A stretch of 64,000 nucleotides of DNA from Gaiellasilicea sp033857955 (GTDB lineage: Bacteria; Actinomycetota; Thermoleophilia; Gaiellales; Gaiellaceae), in NCBI GenBank assembly GCA_033857955.1, contig JAWVCW010000024.1, positions 81,983 through 145,982 of the forward strand, written 5' to 3'. A program made the translations under genes and the position numbers. Below, piece after piece: positions 50,345 through 58,926 of the stretch. Position 1 is the stretch's first letter, and each line of letters begins with the position of its first letter. Under the pieces are notes generated by a model that saw only the letters and a list, made by a program, of their open reading frames with translations, ran no database searches and had not been told where the DNA came from.

Positions 50345-51679
50345 TCACGCCCCGGCACCGACTTCCGAGCGCACCTGCGCTTGCGTGTCTTCGTCTGCGG
50401 CACGCCAGCCGTTGCCCGAGAGCCGTGGCGGCAGCTTGTAGTAGCCGGGCGCGATCAGGCCCGCGAACGTGGACTTGCCCGAGCCCGAGAGCGAGGGGTT
50501 GTGGTCGGTATGCCCGATGTACGTCTCGCTGGCGGTCGCGGCTTGGATCATCGCTTCCATCGCGAAGCTCGGGTTGTCGTAGTCCTCGTGCGTCGTGACC
50601 GGACACCCTGTGCGTTCGGCCAGCATCTTCAGCAGCGCAGGGTTCAGCGCGCCGCCGCCGCCGACGATGATCTCGTCGACCGTGCCCGTCGGGCCGTTCG
50701 CCGCCGGCTGCGCGTACCGCTCGAGGCTGATCGCGATCGACTCGACTGTCAGGGCGGTCGCGGTTGCAACGGCATCGTCGGGCGTCATGCCGGCCTTCTC
50801 AGCGAGGTCGGCCACGCGGCGCACGAAGTGGGTCCCGTACTGCTCGCGGCCGGCCGCCTTCGGCGGGGCCATCTGGATGTACTCGTCTTTCATCAGCTCC
50901 TGCAGCAGCTCGTCGCTGACAGTGCCTCTGGCCGCACGCTCTCCGTCGCGGTCGAACAGCTCGGCGCCGTCTGTGTAGTACCGCACGAGCCCGTCGATGA
51001 CCATCACGCCGGGACCGGTGTCCATACCGACAACCGATTCGATCCCGCCCTCGGCGGGCATGAAGTTGAAGTTGCCGATCCCGCCGATGTTCTGGACAGC
51101 GCGGTTGATCTGACCGTCGTGGTACAGGGCGTAATCGACGAGCGGCGGTGTCGGCGCGCCGTTCCCGCCGGCGGAGATGTCCGCGTTGGCTCCGTCGCCG
51201 ATCGTCGTGACGCCGGTGCGGACCGCGACCCGGTTCAGGTCGCCGATCTGCATGCTCGAGCCGAGCTGCTTGCCGCGCCACTCGAACGGCAGATTGTGCG
51301 TCGGCATGTGGTACATCATCTGTCCCCAGATGCCGATGCAGTCGACGTCCGACATCGGCGTGCCGTGCTGCTCCGCCACGAGCAGCGCTGCCTCCGCAAA
51401 CAACTCGCCCATGATCGCGTGCATGACGCAGAGCTTGTCGATCGTCGACTTCTGATATTCGAACAGCTCGAGCAAGCTCAGCCGCGTCTCGTCGTCGAAC
51501 TCGACGCAGATGAAGTGCTTGAGCTCGAGCTTCGCGGTTTCGCAGGATCCCTGGATCCGGACGAGCGCGGCGTCAATGCCGTCGAGAGAGCTCCCTGAGC
51601 CAAGGCCGATGACCAGACGCTCGTCGGTGTGCGGAAGCGGGGGTGCCCCCATCCGTTTTCTTGGCGCTTGTTCCGTCAC
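50345..51679 (-). CDS. Divergent AnmK-type sugar kinase
   Basis: 444-aa member of the anhydro-N-acetylmuramic acid kinase family, longer than the usual 370-390. The family opening GLGSGSSLDGIDAALV (about 25-40) and DTGPG (D220) are kept, but the GSHGQT-type motif reads GIWGQM (115-121) and FRRRD-x-x-x-GGQGAPL reads GANADISAGGNGAPT (163-177): the substrate-side Arg residues are lost while the proposed catalytic Asp (D167) remains. It probably phosphorylates another sugar. GTG 51679 has AAAGGAG about 9 nt upstream; ATG options at 51718-51721 are less good. Confidence 0.8.
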   Translation of the reverse strand: MTEQAPRKRMGAPPLPHTDERLVIGLGSGSSLDGIDAALVRIQGSCETAKLELKHFICVEFDDETRLSLLELFEYQKSTIDKLCVMHAIMGELFAEAALLVAEQHGTPMSDVDCIGIWGQMMYHMPTHNLPFEWRGKQLGSSMQIGDLNRVAVRTGVTTIGDGANADISAGGNGAPTPPLVDYALYHDGQINRAVQNIGGIGNFNFMPAEGGIESVVGMDTGPGVMVIDGLVRYYTDGAELFDRDGERAARGTVSDELLQELMKDEYIQMAPPKAAGREQYGTHFVRRVADLAEKAGMTPDDAVATATALTVESIAISLERYAQPAANGPTGTVDEIIVGGGGALNPALLKMLAERTGCPVTTHEDYDNPSFAMEAMIQAATASETYIGHTDHNPSLSGSGKSTFAGLIAPGYYKLPPRLSGNGWRAADEDTQAQVRSEVGAGA

Positions 51680-51767
51680 GTCGCTGCTCTCCTTTCGGTC
51701 GGATTTGCTCTGGGTCATCATCGCCCGGAGACGGTGCGAGCTCCGCATCGTCGATGGCGTGGGTGGT

Positions 51768-52868
51768 CTACCGGTGAACGCGTGCGTTGCCGCCTGCCGC
51801 CAGTCGCTTCACCTCCTCGAGTGTGGCCATCGAGTTGTCACCCGGGGTCGTCATCGCGAGTGCCCCGTGGGCGACGCCCAGCTCGAGCGCCTCTTCGATC
51901 TCGAGTCCGCTCAGCAGGCCGTAGATCAGCCCGGACGCGAAGGAATCGCCGCCGCCCACTCGGTCGAAGATCTCGAGCTCAGACCGTGACTGTGCCTCGA
52001 TCAGGCGGCCCGCGACGAAGCAGAGCCCGCTCCAGCTGTTGACGCTCGCCGACCTGACGGACCTGAGACTCGTCGCCACAATGGCCAGGTTCGGGTAGTC
52101 CTCGACCGCCTGCTCGAACACCGCCGCGTAGTCAGACGGGTCGAGGTTGGTGTAGTCGTCGTCGACGCCCGTGAGCTCGTACCCAAGAGCGATGCTCAAG
52201 TCCTCTTCGTTGCCGAACAGCACGTCGGCAAGCGAGACGAGTGCACGGTTGACCTTCCTCGCCTGCTCGGCCCCCCCTACGCCGGCCCACAGCGATGGGC
52301 GGTAGTTGAGGTCGTACGAGACGACGACTCCAGCGGCGCGCGCCGCCCGCATCGCTTCCTCCGCGACGGCGGCCGTCGTGTCGGAAAGCCCGGCGAAGAT
52401 GCCACCGGTGTGAAACCAGCGCGACCCCTCGAGCTCGAGGATCGCCGACCAGTCGATCTCGCCAGGTCGGAGCTGCGAGGCCGCCGTGTGACCACGATCC
52501 GAACAACCCACGGCGCCGCGGACACCGAAGCCACGCTCCGTGAAGTTGAGGCCGTTGCGGACGGACCGGCCGACGCCGTCGTACGGGCGCCACACGACGT
52601 GCGACGTGTCGACTCCACCCTGATGAACAAGATCCTCGATCAGACGACCGACCGGGTTGTCGGCGAGGCCAGTTACAACAGCCGTCCGCAAACCGAAGCA
52701 TTTGCGGAGGCCGCGCGCGACGTTGTACTCGCCGCCGCCCTCCCAGACGCGGAAGGTCCGCGTCGTCGCGATCCGTCCGTCTCCTGGGTCGAGCCGCAGC
52801 ATTACCTCTCCGAGCGCGACGACGTCCCAGCGTGCGCCGTTTCGTTGCAACTGCGGCAGCTCAAGCAT
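51768..52868 (-). CDS. kdgK: 2-keto-3-deoxygluconate kinase
   Basis: 366-aa PfkB family kinase, most like KdgK: phosphorylates 2-keto-3-deoxygluconate to KDPG. N-terminal DVVALGEVMLRLDPGDGRI, a WEGGGEYNVARGLRKCFG sugar-binding segment, GNEEDL in the middle, and the anion hole/catalytic DRVGGGDSFASGLIYGLL. The ATG overlaps the aldolase stop by 8 nt. The enzyme upstream and downstream in the pathway (aldolase, dehydratase) are in the same operon, which supports the KDG assignment. Confidence 0.87.
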   Translation of the reverse strand: MLELPQLQRNGARWDVVALGEVMLRLDPGDGRIATTRTFRVWEGGGEYNVARGLRKCFGLRTAVVTGLADNPVGRLIEDLVHQGGVDTSHVVWRPYDGVGRSVRNGLNFTERGFGVRGAVGCSDRGHTAASQLRPGEIDWSAILELEGSRWFHTGGIFAGLSDTTAAVAEEAMRAARAAGVVVSYDLNYRPSLWAGVGGAEQARKVNRALVSLADVLFGNEEDLSIALGYELTGVDDDYTNLDPSDYAAVFEQAVEDYPNLAIVATSLRSVRSASVNSWSGLCFVAGRLIEAQSRSELEIFDRVGGGDSFASGLIYGLLSGLEIEEALELGVAHGALAMTTPGDNSMATLEEVKRLAAGGNARVHR

Positions 52869-53541
52869 CGGCTCGTACTTCCGCGACGATTGCTGTCGCT
52901 TCCCGGGCGAGCACCTCGATCCGGTCGAACCGCCGTTCGTTGATTAGCTGCGGCGCGACCATCCAGCTACCGCCGCAGGCGACCACCTGCGGCACGCGCA
53001 GGTAGTCGGCCAGGTTCGACGCATTGATTCCGCCCGTGGGCACGAAGCTGACGTCCCGAAACGGCGCGGTGAGCGCTTTTAGGAACGCGACGCCTCCGAT
53101 CGCTTCGGCCGGGAAGAACTTCACCAGTTTCGCGCCCGCTCGCGTCGCCGCGTCGACTTCGGTCGGCGTGCACGCGCCGGGCATCGCCAACACGCCGTAA
53201 TTGCGGCACAACTCGATTACCTCGAGGTCGAGCCCTGGTGATACGACGAACTGTGCGCCGGCCTCGATGACGGCTCCCGCGTCGGCGGCTGACCGCACCG
53301 TGCCGGCGCCGACGAGCACGTCGGGATGCGATCGCCGGAGTGTTGCGATCGCGAGAAGCGCGGCACCGGTTCGCAGGGTCACCTCGACCACGGGCAGTCC
53401 CGCTGCAGCAAGAGCGTCGATCAGGAACGGCGCGTCGCCGGCCGCGGCCAGCTCGACCACCGGGACGATGCCCAGCGATCGTAGGGACGCCACCGCATCC
53501 GCTTCATCGGGTCGGAGTTGCGCCGCTGGACCGAGCTCCAT
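52861..53541 (-). CDS. eda: KDPG/KHG aldolase
   Basis: 226-aa class I aldolase that splits 2-keto-3-deoxy-6-phosphogluconate into pyruvate and glyceraldehyde-3-phosphate. Motifs: GIVPVVELAAAGDAP, catalytic E53 in VVEVTLRTGAA, and the Schiff-base K141 in AKLVKFFPAEAIGG. ATG at 53541 gives the normal length; the longer frame runs into the divergent regulator. First gene of the minus-strand operon, sharing a 79-bp promoter region with the IclR gene. Confidence 0.93.
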   Translation of the reverse strand: MELGPAAQLRPDEADAVASLRSLGIVPVVELAAAGDAPFLIDALAAAGLPVVEVTLRTGAALLAIATLRRSHPDVLVGAGTVRSAADAGAVIEAGAQFVVSPGLDLEVIELCRNYGVLAMPGACTPTEVDAATRAGAKLVKFFPAEAIGGVAFLKALTAPFRDVSFVPTGGINASNLADYLRVPQVVACGGSWMVAPQLINERRFDRIEVLAREATAIVAEVRADA

Positions 53542-53620
53542 ACCGCCGCTAACCCGTGCGCTGCAGGTTGATGGTTGATGCGCTTGACATGCGGGCGACC
53601 GTACCCGATACTCGTCCGAA
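53542..53620. promoter_or_regulatory. Divergent control region, eda operon / iclR
   Basis: For iclR: TTGACA (53584-53589), exact 17-bp spacer, GATACT (53607-53612), 8 nt before the ATG. Directly upstream is a tandem GGTTGAT-GGTTGAT (53566-53579), a candidate regulator site. No convincing -10 for the eda side was found. Confidence 0.6.
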
Positions 53621-54532
53621 ATGGAAGCCCGTTCCAGTGTGCGGAATGCATCCACCCGACGCCAGCCGCGCGTTCCGCCGCCTTCGCTGGCAACGGACGC
53701 GCCGACCAACGACTTGGGCGTGACGGCGCTGTCGCGCGGAATCCGCGTCCTGGAGGCTGTCGTCGAGGGCGGTCCGGGATCGTCGATCGCAGAAATCGCA
53801 GCGCGCGTTGCGCTGCCGAAGTCGACCGTGCACCGATTGCTCCACACATTTGTCGCACACGGCTACATCGAGACGACCGGCGATGGCTACTACCGTGGCA
53901 GCTCGCGGTTGCTTGCGCTCGCAGGACGAATCGTCGGAGCGATCAACTACGGGCGACTCGTCGAGCCGGTCCTGCGTCGCCTGCAGCAGCACACGCTCGA
54001 GACGATCCACTTCGGAGTCCTCGACGGGGTCCAAGCGATTTACGTCGAGAAGCTCGAGGGCCGGCGCGCGTACCAGATGACATCGCGAGTCGGGAACCCG
54101 ATTCCGCTCCACTGCTCCGCGATCGGAAAGGCGATCCTCGCCTTCCTGCCGAAGCACGAACGCGTAGCGCTCATCAACCAACTCGCGCTCGTCCGAAGGA
54201 CGCGCAACACGATCAGCTCAAAGCGCGCGCTCGAGGACGAACTGCGCCAAACGCGCGGGCGGGGGTGGACCGTCGACGAGGAGGAAAACGAGGTCGGCAT
54301 CCGTTGCCTGGGCGCGCCGGTCTTTGACCACACCGGCGGTGTCGTCGGTGCGATCAGCGTTTCGGGTCCTGTCTTCGACTTCTCGCCCGAACACGCCGAA
54401 TCGTTCGGGCCTCGTCTCCTCCTGGCTGCGAGGGAGGCTTCGGAAGCACTCGGCGCTCCACCCGAAGTCGTAGCGCGAGTCGGCAGCGAGGAGCCGTCAT
54501 CTCCCAGTCCCTCCGACCGCCCTCGCGCATGA
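53621..54532 (+). CDS. IclR family transcription regulator
   Basis: 303-aa regulator with an N-terminal tail (1-32), a winged HTH about 33-85 (SSIAEIAARVALPKSTVHRL, then LHTFVAHGYIETTGDGYY) and the IclR effector domain about 105-275 (HCSAIGKAILAFLP, GRGWTVDEEENEVGIRCLGA). IclR members often control sugar-acid pathways (KdgR), and this gene faces the eda operon and is coupled (ATGA) to an ABC importer, so it probably controls both. Nearly leaderless from a consensus promoter. Confidence 0.92.
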   Translation: MEARSSVRNASTRRQPRVPPPSLATDAPTNDLGVTALSRGIRVLEAVVEGGPGSSIAEIAARVALPKSTVHRLLHTFVAHGYIETTGDGYYRGSSRLLALAGRIVGAINYGRLVEPVLRRLQQHTLETIHFGVLDGVQAIYVEKLEGRRAYQMTSRVGNPIPLHCSAIGKAILAFLPKHERVALINQLALVRRTRNTISSKRALEDELRQTRGRGWTVDEEENEVGIRCLGAPVFDHTGGVVGAISVSGPVFDFSPEHAESFGPRLLLAAREASEALGAPPEVVARVGSEEPSSPSPSDRPRA

Positions 54533-55341
54533 TGATCGACGCGTCGCGCTCCGACTCGGCAGGCGGCGGGTCTGTCGCAGAGGAAGGCGTACGGCGAACG
54601 GTGCTGAGCGCAGAGGGGATCTCGAAGCAGTACGGACACGTCACCGCGTTGGACTCGGTCGATCTGTCGCTCGCCGAGGGCGAGATTGTCGCTCTCGTCG
54701 GCGACAACGGCGCCGGGAAGACGACACTGGTCTCGATCTTGACCGGGCTCATCCAGCCGGACGCCGGTGAGTTGCGGCTCGATAGCGAGCCCATCTGGAT
54801 CGACAGCCCGCGTCGCGCCCAAGAGCTTGGAATAGCCACCGTCTTCCAAGACCTCGCGCTCGTCAACCAGCGCGACGTGGCCGCAAACCTCTTCCTCGGT
54901 CGCGAACCGCGTCGGTTCGGCCTCGTCGTCGACCGCCGGCGAATGATTCGCGAAGCATCCGCCGCCATCGCGCGGCTGCGCGTCGGCCTCCCGAACGTGC
55001 GCGCTCTGGCGAGCGACCTCTCGGGCGGGCAGCGCCAGGCGGTCGCAGTCGCGCGCGCGATCCTGCGTGAGAGCAGGGTGTTGCTCCTCGACGAGCCAAC
55101 GGCCGCGCTCGGCGTGCGCGAGGCTCGACGGGTCGTCGAGTTCGTGAAGGAACTGCGCGCCGACGGGCGGATCTCGATCTTGTTGATCAGCCACAACATG
55201 GACAATGTCTTCGAGCTCGCTGATCGAGTGGTCGTGTTCAGGCAGGGAAAGAAGGTTGCCGAGCGGCTTGTCGCCGAGACTTCGATGGACGAGATCGTTG
55301 GTCTCATCGTCGGGGGCCGGTTCACCGGTTCGAGCCAATGA
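54529..55341 (+). CDS. Sugar ABC importer ATPase (single domain)
   Basis: 270-aa ATP-binding protein of the CUT2 (RbsA/FrcA) sugar importer type but with one ATPase domain only. Walker A GDNGAGKTT, signature LSGGQRQAVAVARA, Walker B LLLDEPTAALG, H-loop ISHN. ATG overlaps the iclR stop; a second ATG follows at once. Overlaps the permease gene by 4 nt. Works with the next two genes. Confidence 0.92.
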   Translation: MMIDASRSDSAGGGSVAEEGVRRTVLSAEGISKQYGHVTALDSVDLSLAEGEIVALVGDNGAGKTTLVSILTGLIQPDAGELRLDSEPIWIDSPRRAQELGIATVFQDLALVNQRDVAANLFLGREPRRFGLVVDRRRMIREASAAIARLRVGLPNVRALASDLSGGQRQAVAVARAILRESRVLLLDEPTAALGVREARRVVEFVKELRADGRISILLISHNMDNVFELADRVVVFRQGKKVAERLVAETSMDEIVGLIVGGRFTGSSQ

Positions 55342-56462
55342 ACAAGACCGATGCGGTCCAGCCGGCGGCGTTCGATGACAGCGTTTCTCGCGGCAATCTG
55401 TTCCTGAGTCGCGTGCTGCGCGAGTTCGGGCTCACCGCGGTCACCATCGCCGTTTTCGCGTTTTTCTCGATTTACGCGCAGTACTTCTTCGGACTGGACA
55501 ACGTCTACGACATCGCGCGTGTCAGCACATACACGCTCATCGTCGGCGTGCCGACGACGTACCTTTTCATCGCCGGCGAGTTCGACCTCTCGATCGGCCC
55601 CAACTTCGCGCTGTGCAACGTGTGCATGGCACTCGCGATCCTCAATCACGATCTCAACCCCTGGGTTGCGGCAGGGATTGCTGTCCTGCTCGGTACCGGC
55701 ATCGGCGCGGTCAACGGCTTCGTCACGACCGTCATCGGCGTGCCGTCCTTCATCGTCACGCTCGGCATGCTGAGCGTGTTGTCGGGACTCGCACTCGTAC
55801 TCACCGCCGGAGCGGCGGTGAATTACCCGGACAATCTCGAATCGAGTTTCTTCACCGTGACGAACGGCGTCATCGGCGGGCTCAACAATCTTCCGGTCTC
55901 GATTCTGTGGGGTCTAGCCGCGGTGATCATCGGCGCCTGGGTCCTGAGGTACACCCGCTTTGGCTACCACGTCTACGCCACGGGCGGAAACCCACGCGCG
56001 GCCAGGGCCGCCGGTATCAGCACGCGAGGCGTCAAGTTCTGGTGCTTCGTCCTGACGGGCGCGAGCTGCGGGGTGGTAGGCGCGCTCCAAGGAGGATGGC
56101 TCAGGCAGGGAGACCCCGTCGGCGGCTCCGACTTCACACTCCTCGTCGTAGCTGCGGTGATCATCGGGGGCGTCGCGCTCACGGGTGGCGAGGGCAGCGT
56201 CTACGGCACGCTGCTCGGGGCTTGGATCATCGGCATGCTCTACAACGGTTTCATCCTCCTAGGCGTCCAGTCGTACTGGAATCAGTTCTTCATCGGACTG
56301 GTCATCGTGTTGGTTGCGAGCGGCGAACTCGCCCTGAAGCGGAGGGATGACCTGGGCGAGTTCATTCGGTCCTCGCGTCGCCGACTGAGCCGCAGATTGG
56401 TGCCGCAAGCCTTCGCGGGGCGATCTGCGCGCAGGCAGAAAGGAGGCCCGGCCAGCAGTTAA
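55338..56462 (+). CDS. Sugar ABC importer permease (RbsC type)
   Basis: 374-aa CUT2-type permease with about ten hydrophobic helices. Clear segments: YTLIVGVPTTYLFIAGEFDL, NPWVAAGIAVLLGTGIGAVN, VVAAVIIGGVALTGGEGSVY, and the conserved ATGGNPRAARAAGI loop that contacts the ATPase. ATGA overlap with the ATPase gene; a 57-nt gap leads to the binding-protein gene. Basic C-terminal tail. Confidence 0.93.
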   Translation: MNKTDAVQPAAFDDSVSRGNLFLSRVLREFGLTAVTIAVFAFFSIYAQYFFGLDNVYDIARVSTYTLIVGVPTTYLFIAGEFDLSIGPNFALCNVCMALAILNHDLNPWVAAGIAVLLGTGIGAVNGFVTTVIGVPSFIVTLGMLSVLSGLALVLTAGAAVNYPDNLESSFFTVTNGVIGGLNNLPVSILWGLAAVIIGAWVLRYTRFGYHVYATGGNPRAARAAGISTRGVKFWCFVLTGASCGVVGALQGGWLRQGDPVGGSDFTLLVVAAVIIGGVALTGGEGSVYGTLLGAWIIGMLYNGFILLGVQSYWNQFFIGLVIVLVASGELALKRRDDLGEFIRSSRRRLSRRLVPQAFAGRSARRQKGGPASS

Positions 56463-56519
56463 CCGGCAGAGCTCGGGTTCACGCGTCCGCAGGCCAAAAG
56501 AGAGAAGGAGGAAGGAACG

Positions 56520-57620
56520 ATGGACGATTGGGACGAAAGCATCGATCGCCTAGCCGACGGCAGTGCGCGAATCAGTCGCGCCAAGCTGCTCGCTGGAGGC
56601 GTCGCCGGGCTGGGAGGTCTCTCGCTCGCGGGCCAGCTCGCCGAGGCTGCGTCCGCGGCAGCGCCGTTCCAGCGCGGCCCGAGGCGCACGATCATCTGGG
56701 CGGTCTCCGAAGCTGCTGCGTGGCAGGCGCCGATTGATGTCGGGTTCCACGACGCCGCCGCGCTCATTGGCTGGAAGTACCAGAAGGTCGTCGGCCAGGG
56801 TTCGAGCCCCGAGAACCAGGTGAACGTGATTAGGCGAGCGACGCTGGCGAAGCCCGACGTCCTCGCCAGCAACTACTGGTACAAGCCGCAAATGTCTGCG
56901 TTCGCCGATGCGCAAAAGGCCGGAATCTTCACGATGGCTATCGAAGCCGATGGATGGCCAGCCGACCGTAATAAGCTCGGGATGTCTTACGTAGGTGTGG
57001 ACAACTACCTGAGCGGGTTCACGCTCGGCCAAAGGCTGGCGAGCGAACTCGTGAAGAAAGGCAAGAAGACCGGCACGTTCGTCTACGGAGTTCCGTTCCC
57101 GGGCTCAACGAATCTGGAAGTGCAAGGGAAGGGCATCAGCGACGCGATCGATAAGGCGAACAAGAAGAACGGGACCTCGTTCCGCGTCGAGAACTTCCCC
57201 GACAAGGCTGACTCGAACATCGCCCAGTCGTCGGGCCTGTACCGAGCGAAGGTGAAGCAGCTAGGCAGCAAGTTCGTCGGCGCGACGAGTGGGTCGGACA
57301 ATTTCCCCTCGATCATCATCGACGTGCTCAAGAGCACCGGAAAGAAGCCCGGTGACTACGTCCTCGGCGCGTTCCGCTCACAGCCTGCGACGTTGAAGGC
57401 GATTCGCGATGGCTGGGTCGCCGCCTCGTCCGACCAGTCGTACTATCCGCCTGGATTCATGTCCACGCTCTATGCCTGGCTGTGGCTCGACAGGCGGATG
57501 CCCCCGCTCGACTATGAGACCGGCGGTGGGCTCATCGACAAGAGCAACCTCGGCGAGATCCAGAAAAGAGAAGCGCGGATCAACGACCTTGCCAAGAAGT
57601 ATGGCATCAAGGTTTCCTGA
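56520..57620 (+). CDS. Sugar ABC importer substrate-binding protein
   Basis: 366-aa periplasmic-binding-fold protein of the RbsB/CUT2 type. The N-terminus RISRAKLLAGGVAG followed by a hydrophobic run and AEAASAAAP is a Tat-like signal with one Arg; there is no lipobox Cys, so anchoring is unclear. Body: PEDVLASNY-like AKPDVLASNYWY, YVGVDNYLSGFTLGQRLASE hinge region, and SQPATLKAIRDGW. Strong AAGGAGG site at 56505-56511. Probably binds the sugar or sugar acid used by the facing eda operon. Confidence 0.9.
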   Translation: MDDWDESIDRLADGSARISRAKLLAGGVAGLGGLSLAGQLAEAASAAAPFQRGPRRTIIWAVSEAAAWQAPIDVGFHDAAALIGWKYQKVVGQGSSPENQVNVIRRATLAKPDVLASNYWYKPQMSAFADAQKAGIFTMAIEADGWPADRNKLGMSYVGVDNYLSGFTLGQRLASELVKKGKKTGTFVYGVPFPGSTNLEVQGKGISDAIDKANKKNGTSFRVENFPDKADSNIAQSSGLYRAKVKQLGSKFVGATSGSDNFPSIIIDVLKSTGKKPGDYVLGAFRSQPATLKAIRDGWVAASSDQSYYPPGFMSTLYAWLWLDRRMPPLDYETGGGLIDKSNLGEIQKREARINDLAKKYGIKVS

Positions 57621-57691
57621 TGTAGTCCCTATGCGTCAGAACTTTCAACCGCCGCTCGCCGCGGGCAGTGCCGCATAGAGCGTCCGACTAG

Positions 57692-57746
57692 GGAGCGCCG
57701 CGTGTCTTCGTCGCAACTCGTACAACGAAGAAGCGCGCGGCGCTCC
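57692..57746. terminator. Long hairpin after the ABC operon
   Basis: Outer stem GGAGCGCCGCG (57692-57702) / CGCGGCGCTCC (57736-57746), perfect 11 bp; inner stem TCTTCGT (57705-57711) / ACGAAGA (57725-57731). No T-tract. It lies 71 nt after the binding-protein stop; likely transcription end or RNA-stabilising element. Confidence 0.5.
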
Positions 57747-57846
57747 TGGGGTCCCACTCTGCCTCCTAGCGGCACGTCTCCGAGAGGGGCATGGCATCTG
57801 GGCTGAGCCGCAGTAAGATCGCGCGTCCCCCACCGATGGAGAGTCG

Positions 57847-58878
57847 ATGCCTGCCGCCGCGTTCCCCGAGAAGATCGGTTTCTGCTTCCACGATGTGCCG
57901 CCGGGGAGCCGCGTCGTGGCTCTCGCGAAGCGTGCGGAGGAGCTCGGATACTCGTCTCTCTGGGCGGCCGAGACGAGGCTGACCCGCGACGCGATCTCGG
58001 TGCTCGGCGCGCTTGCGGCCTCGACGGAACGAGTGCAGCTCGGGTCGAGCATCGTCAACACCTGGACACGCGGACCGGTCCTGATGGCGCTGACCTTCAT
58101 CTCGCTGCACGGGCTCGCGCCCGGTCGAGTGTCGCTCGGTCTCGGTGCCTATTCGGATCCACTCGCCTCGAACCAAGGTGTCGAGCGGCGGAAGCCGGTA
58201 ACGCAGATGCGCGAGTACGTGGACGTCGTCCGACGGCTCTTCCGGAACGAGACGATCACCTTCGACGGCGAGGTCGTGCGGATCACGGACGTCACGCTCG
58301 ACCTGACGCGCGGCGAGGAGCGGCAGCCGATCGACGTGCCGGTCTACATCGGTGCGACGGGTGACAAGATGCTCGACCTCGCGGGCGAGATCGCCGACGG
58401 CGTCGTCCTGAACGGGTTCCTGCCCGCCTCGTACACGAGCCGTGCGATCGAGCGTGTGCGTGCCGCGGCGGCTGAAGCCGGCCGCGACGCGAGCGCGCTC
58501 CACTTCCCCCAACTGCTCGCCGTCGCGGTGTCCGAGGACGGCGAGACGGCGCGTGCGACCGCGAAGACCTTCGTGACCATATACCTCGGCGGCCAGCCGC
58601 ACATCGCGCACGCGATCGGGCTCGACCCCGAGCTCGTGGAGCGCCTGACGGCGCTGATCGGCAGCTGGCCGCCGAAGCCGGGCGGCCTGGAGGAGGCGAT
58701 GGGCCTCGTCGGGATGGAGACCGTGAACTCGCTCGTCGTCTCCGGCACCGCGGCGGAGGCGCGCGAGCGGATCGGCGAATGGGTCGAAGCCGGCGCCGAC
58801 TATCCGATCATCACACCGCTGACCGAGAACGCCGAGGCGGTCTGCGAGGCGCTCGCGCCCGGCTCCGGCTCGCTGTGA
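57847..58878 (+). CDS. LLM class F420/FMN-dependent oxidoreductase
   Basis: 343-aa luciferase-like monooxygenase fold protein, probably F420-dependent as in other actinobacteria. Family pieces: FPEKIGFCFHD, AKRAEELGYSSLWAAET, RVSLGLGAYSDPLASNQG, and DVPVYIGATGDKMLDLAGEI. ATG 57847 with GGAG upstream; TAAGAT at 57814-57819 is a likely -10. Head of a plus-strand group with an amidohydrolase and hydantoinase, suggesting a catabolic pathway for a cyclic amide or imide, but the reaction is unknown. Confidence 0.87.
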   Translation: MPAAAFPEKIGFCFHDVPPGSRVVALAKRAEELGYSSLWAAETRLTRDAISVLGALAASTERVQLGSSIVNTWTRGPVLMALTFISLHGLAPGRVSLGLGAYSDPLASNQGVERRKPVTQMREYVDVVRRLFRNETITFDGEVVRITDVTLDLTRGEERQPIDVPVYIGATGDKMLDLAGEIADGVVLNGFLPASYTSRAIERVRAAAAEAGRDASALHFPQLLAVAVSEDGETARATAKTFVTIYLGGQPHIAHAIGLDPELVERLTALIGSWPPKPGGLEEAMGLVGMETVNSLVVSGTAAEARERIGEWVEAGADYPIITPLTENAEAVCEALAPGSGSL

Positions 58879-58926
58879 GCGGTCCTTGCTTGACTTCACA
58901 TGCAAAGACGGGAAGTCTTGAGTGCC

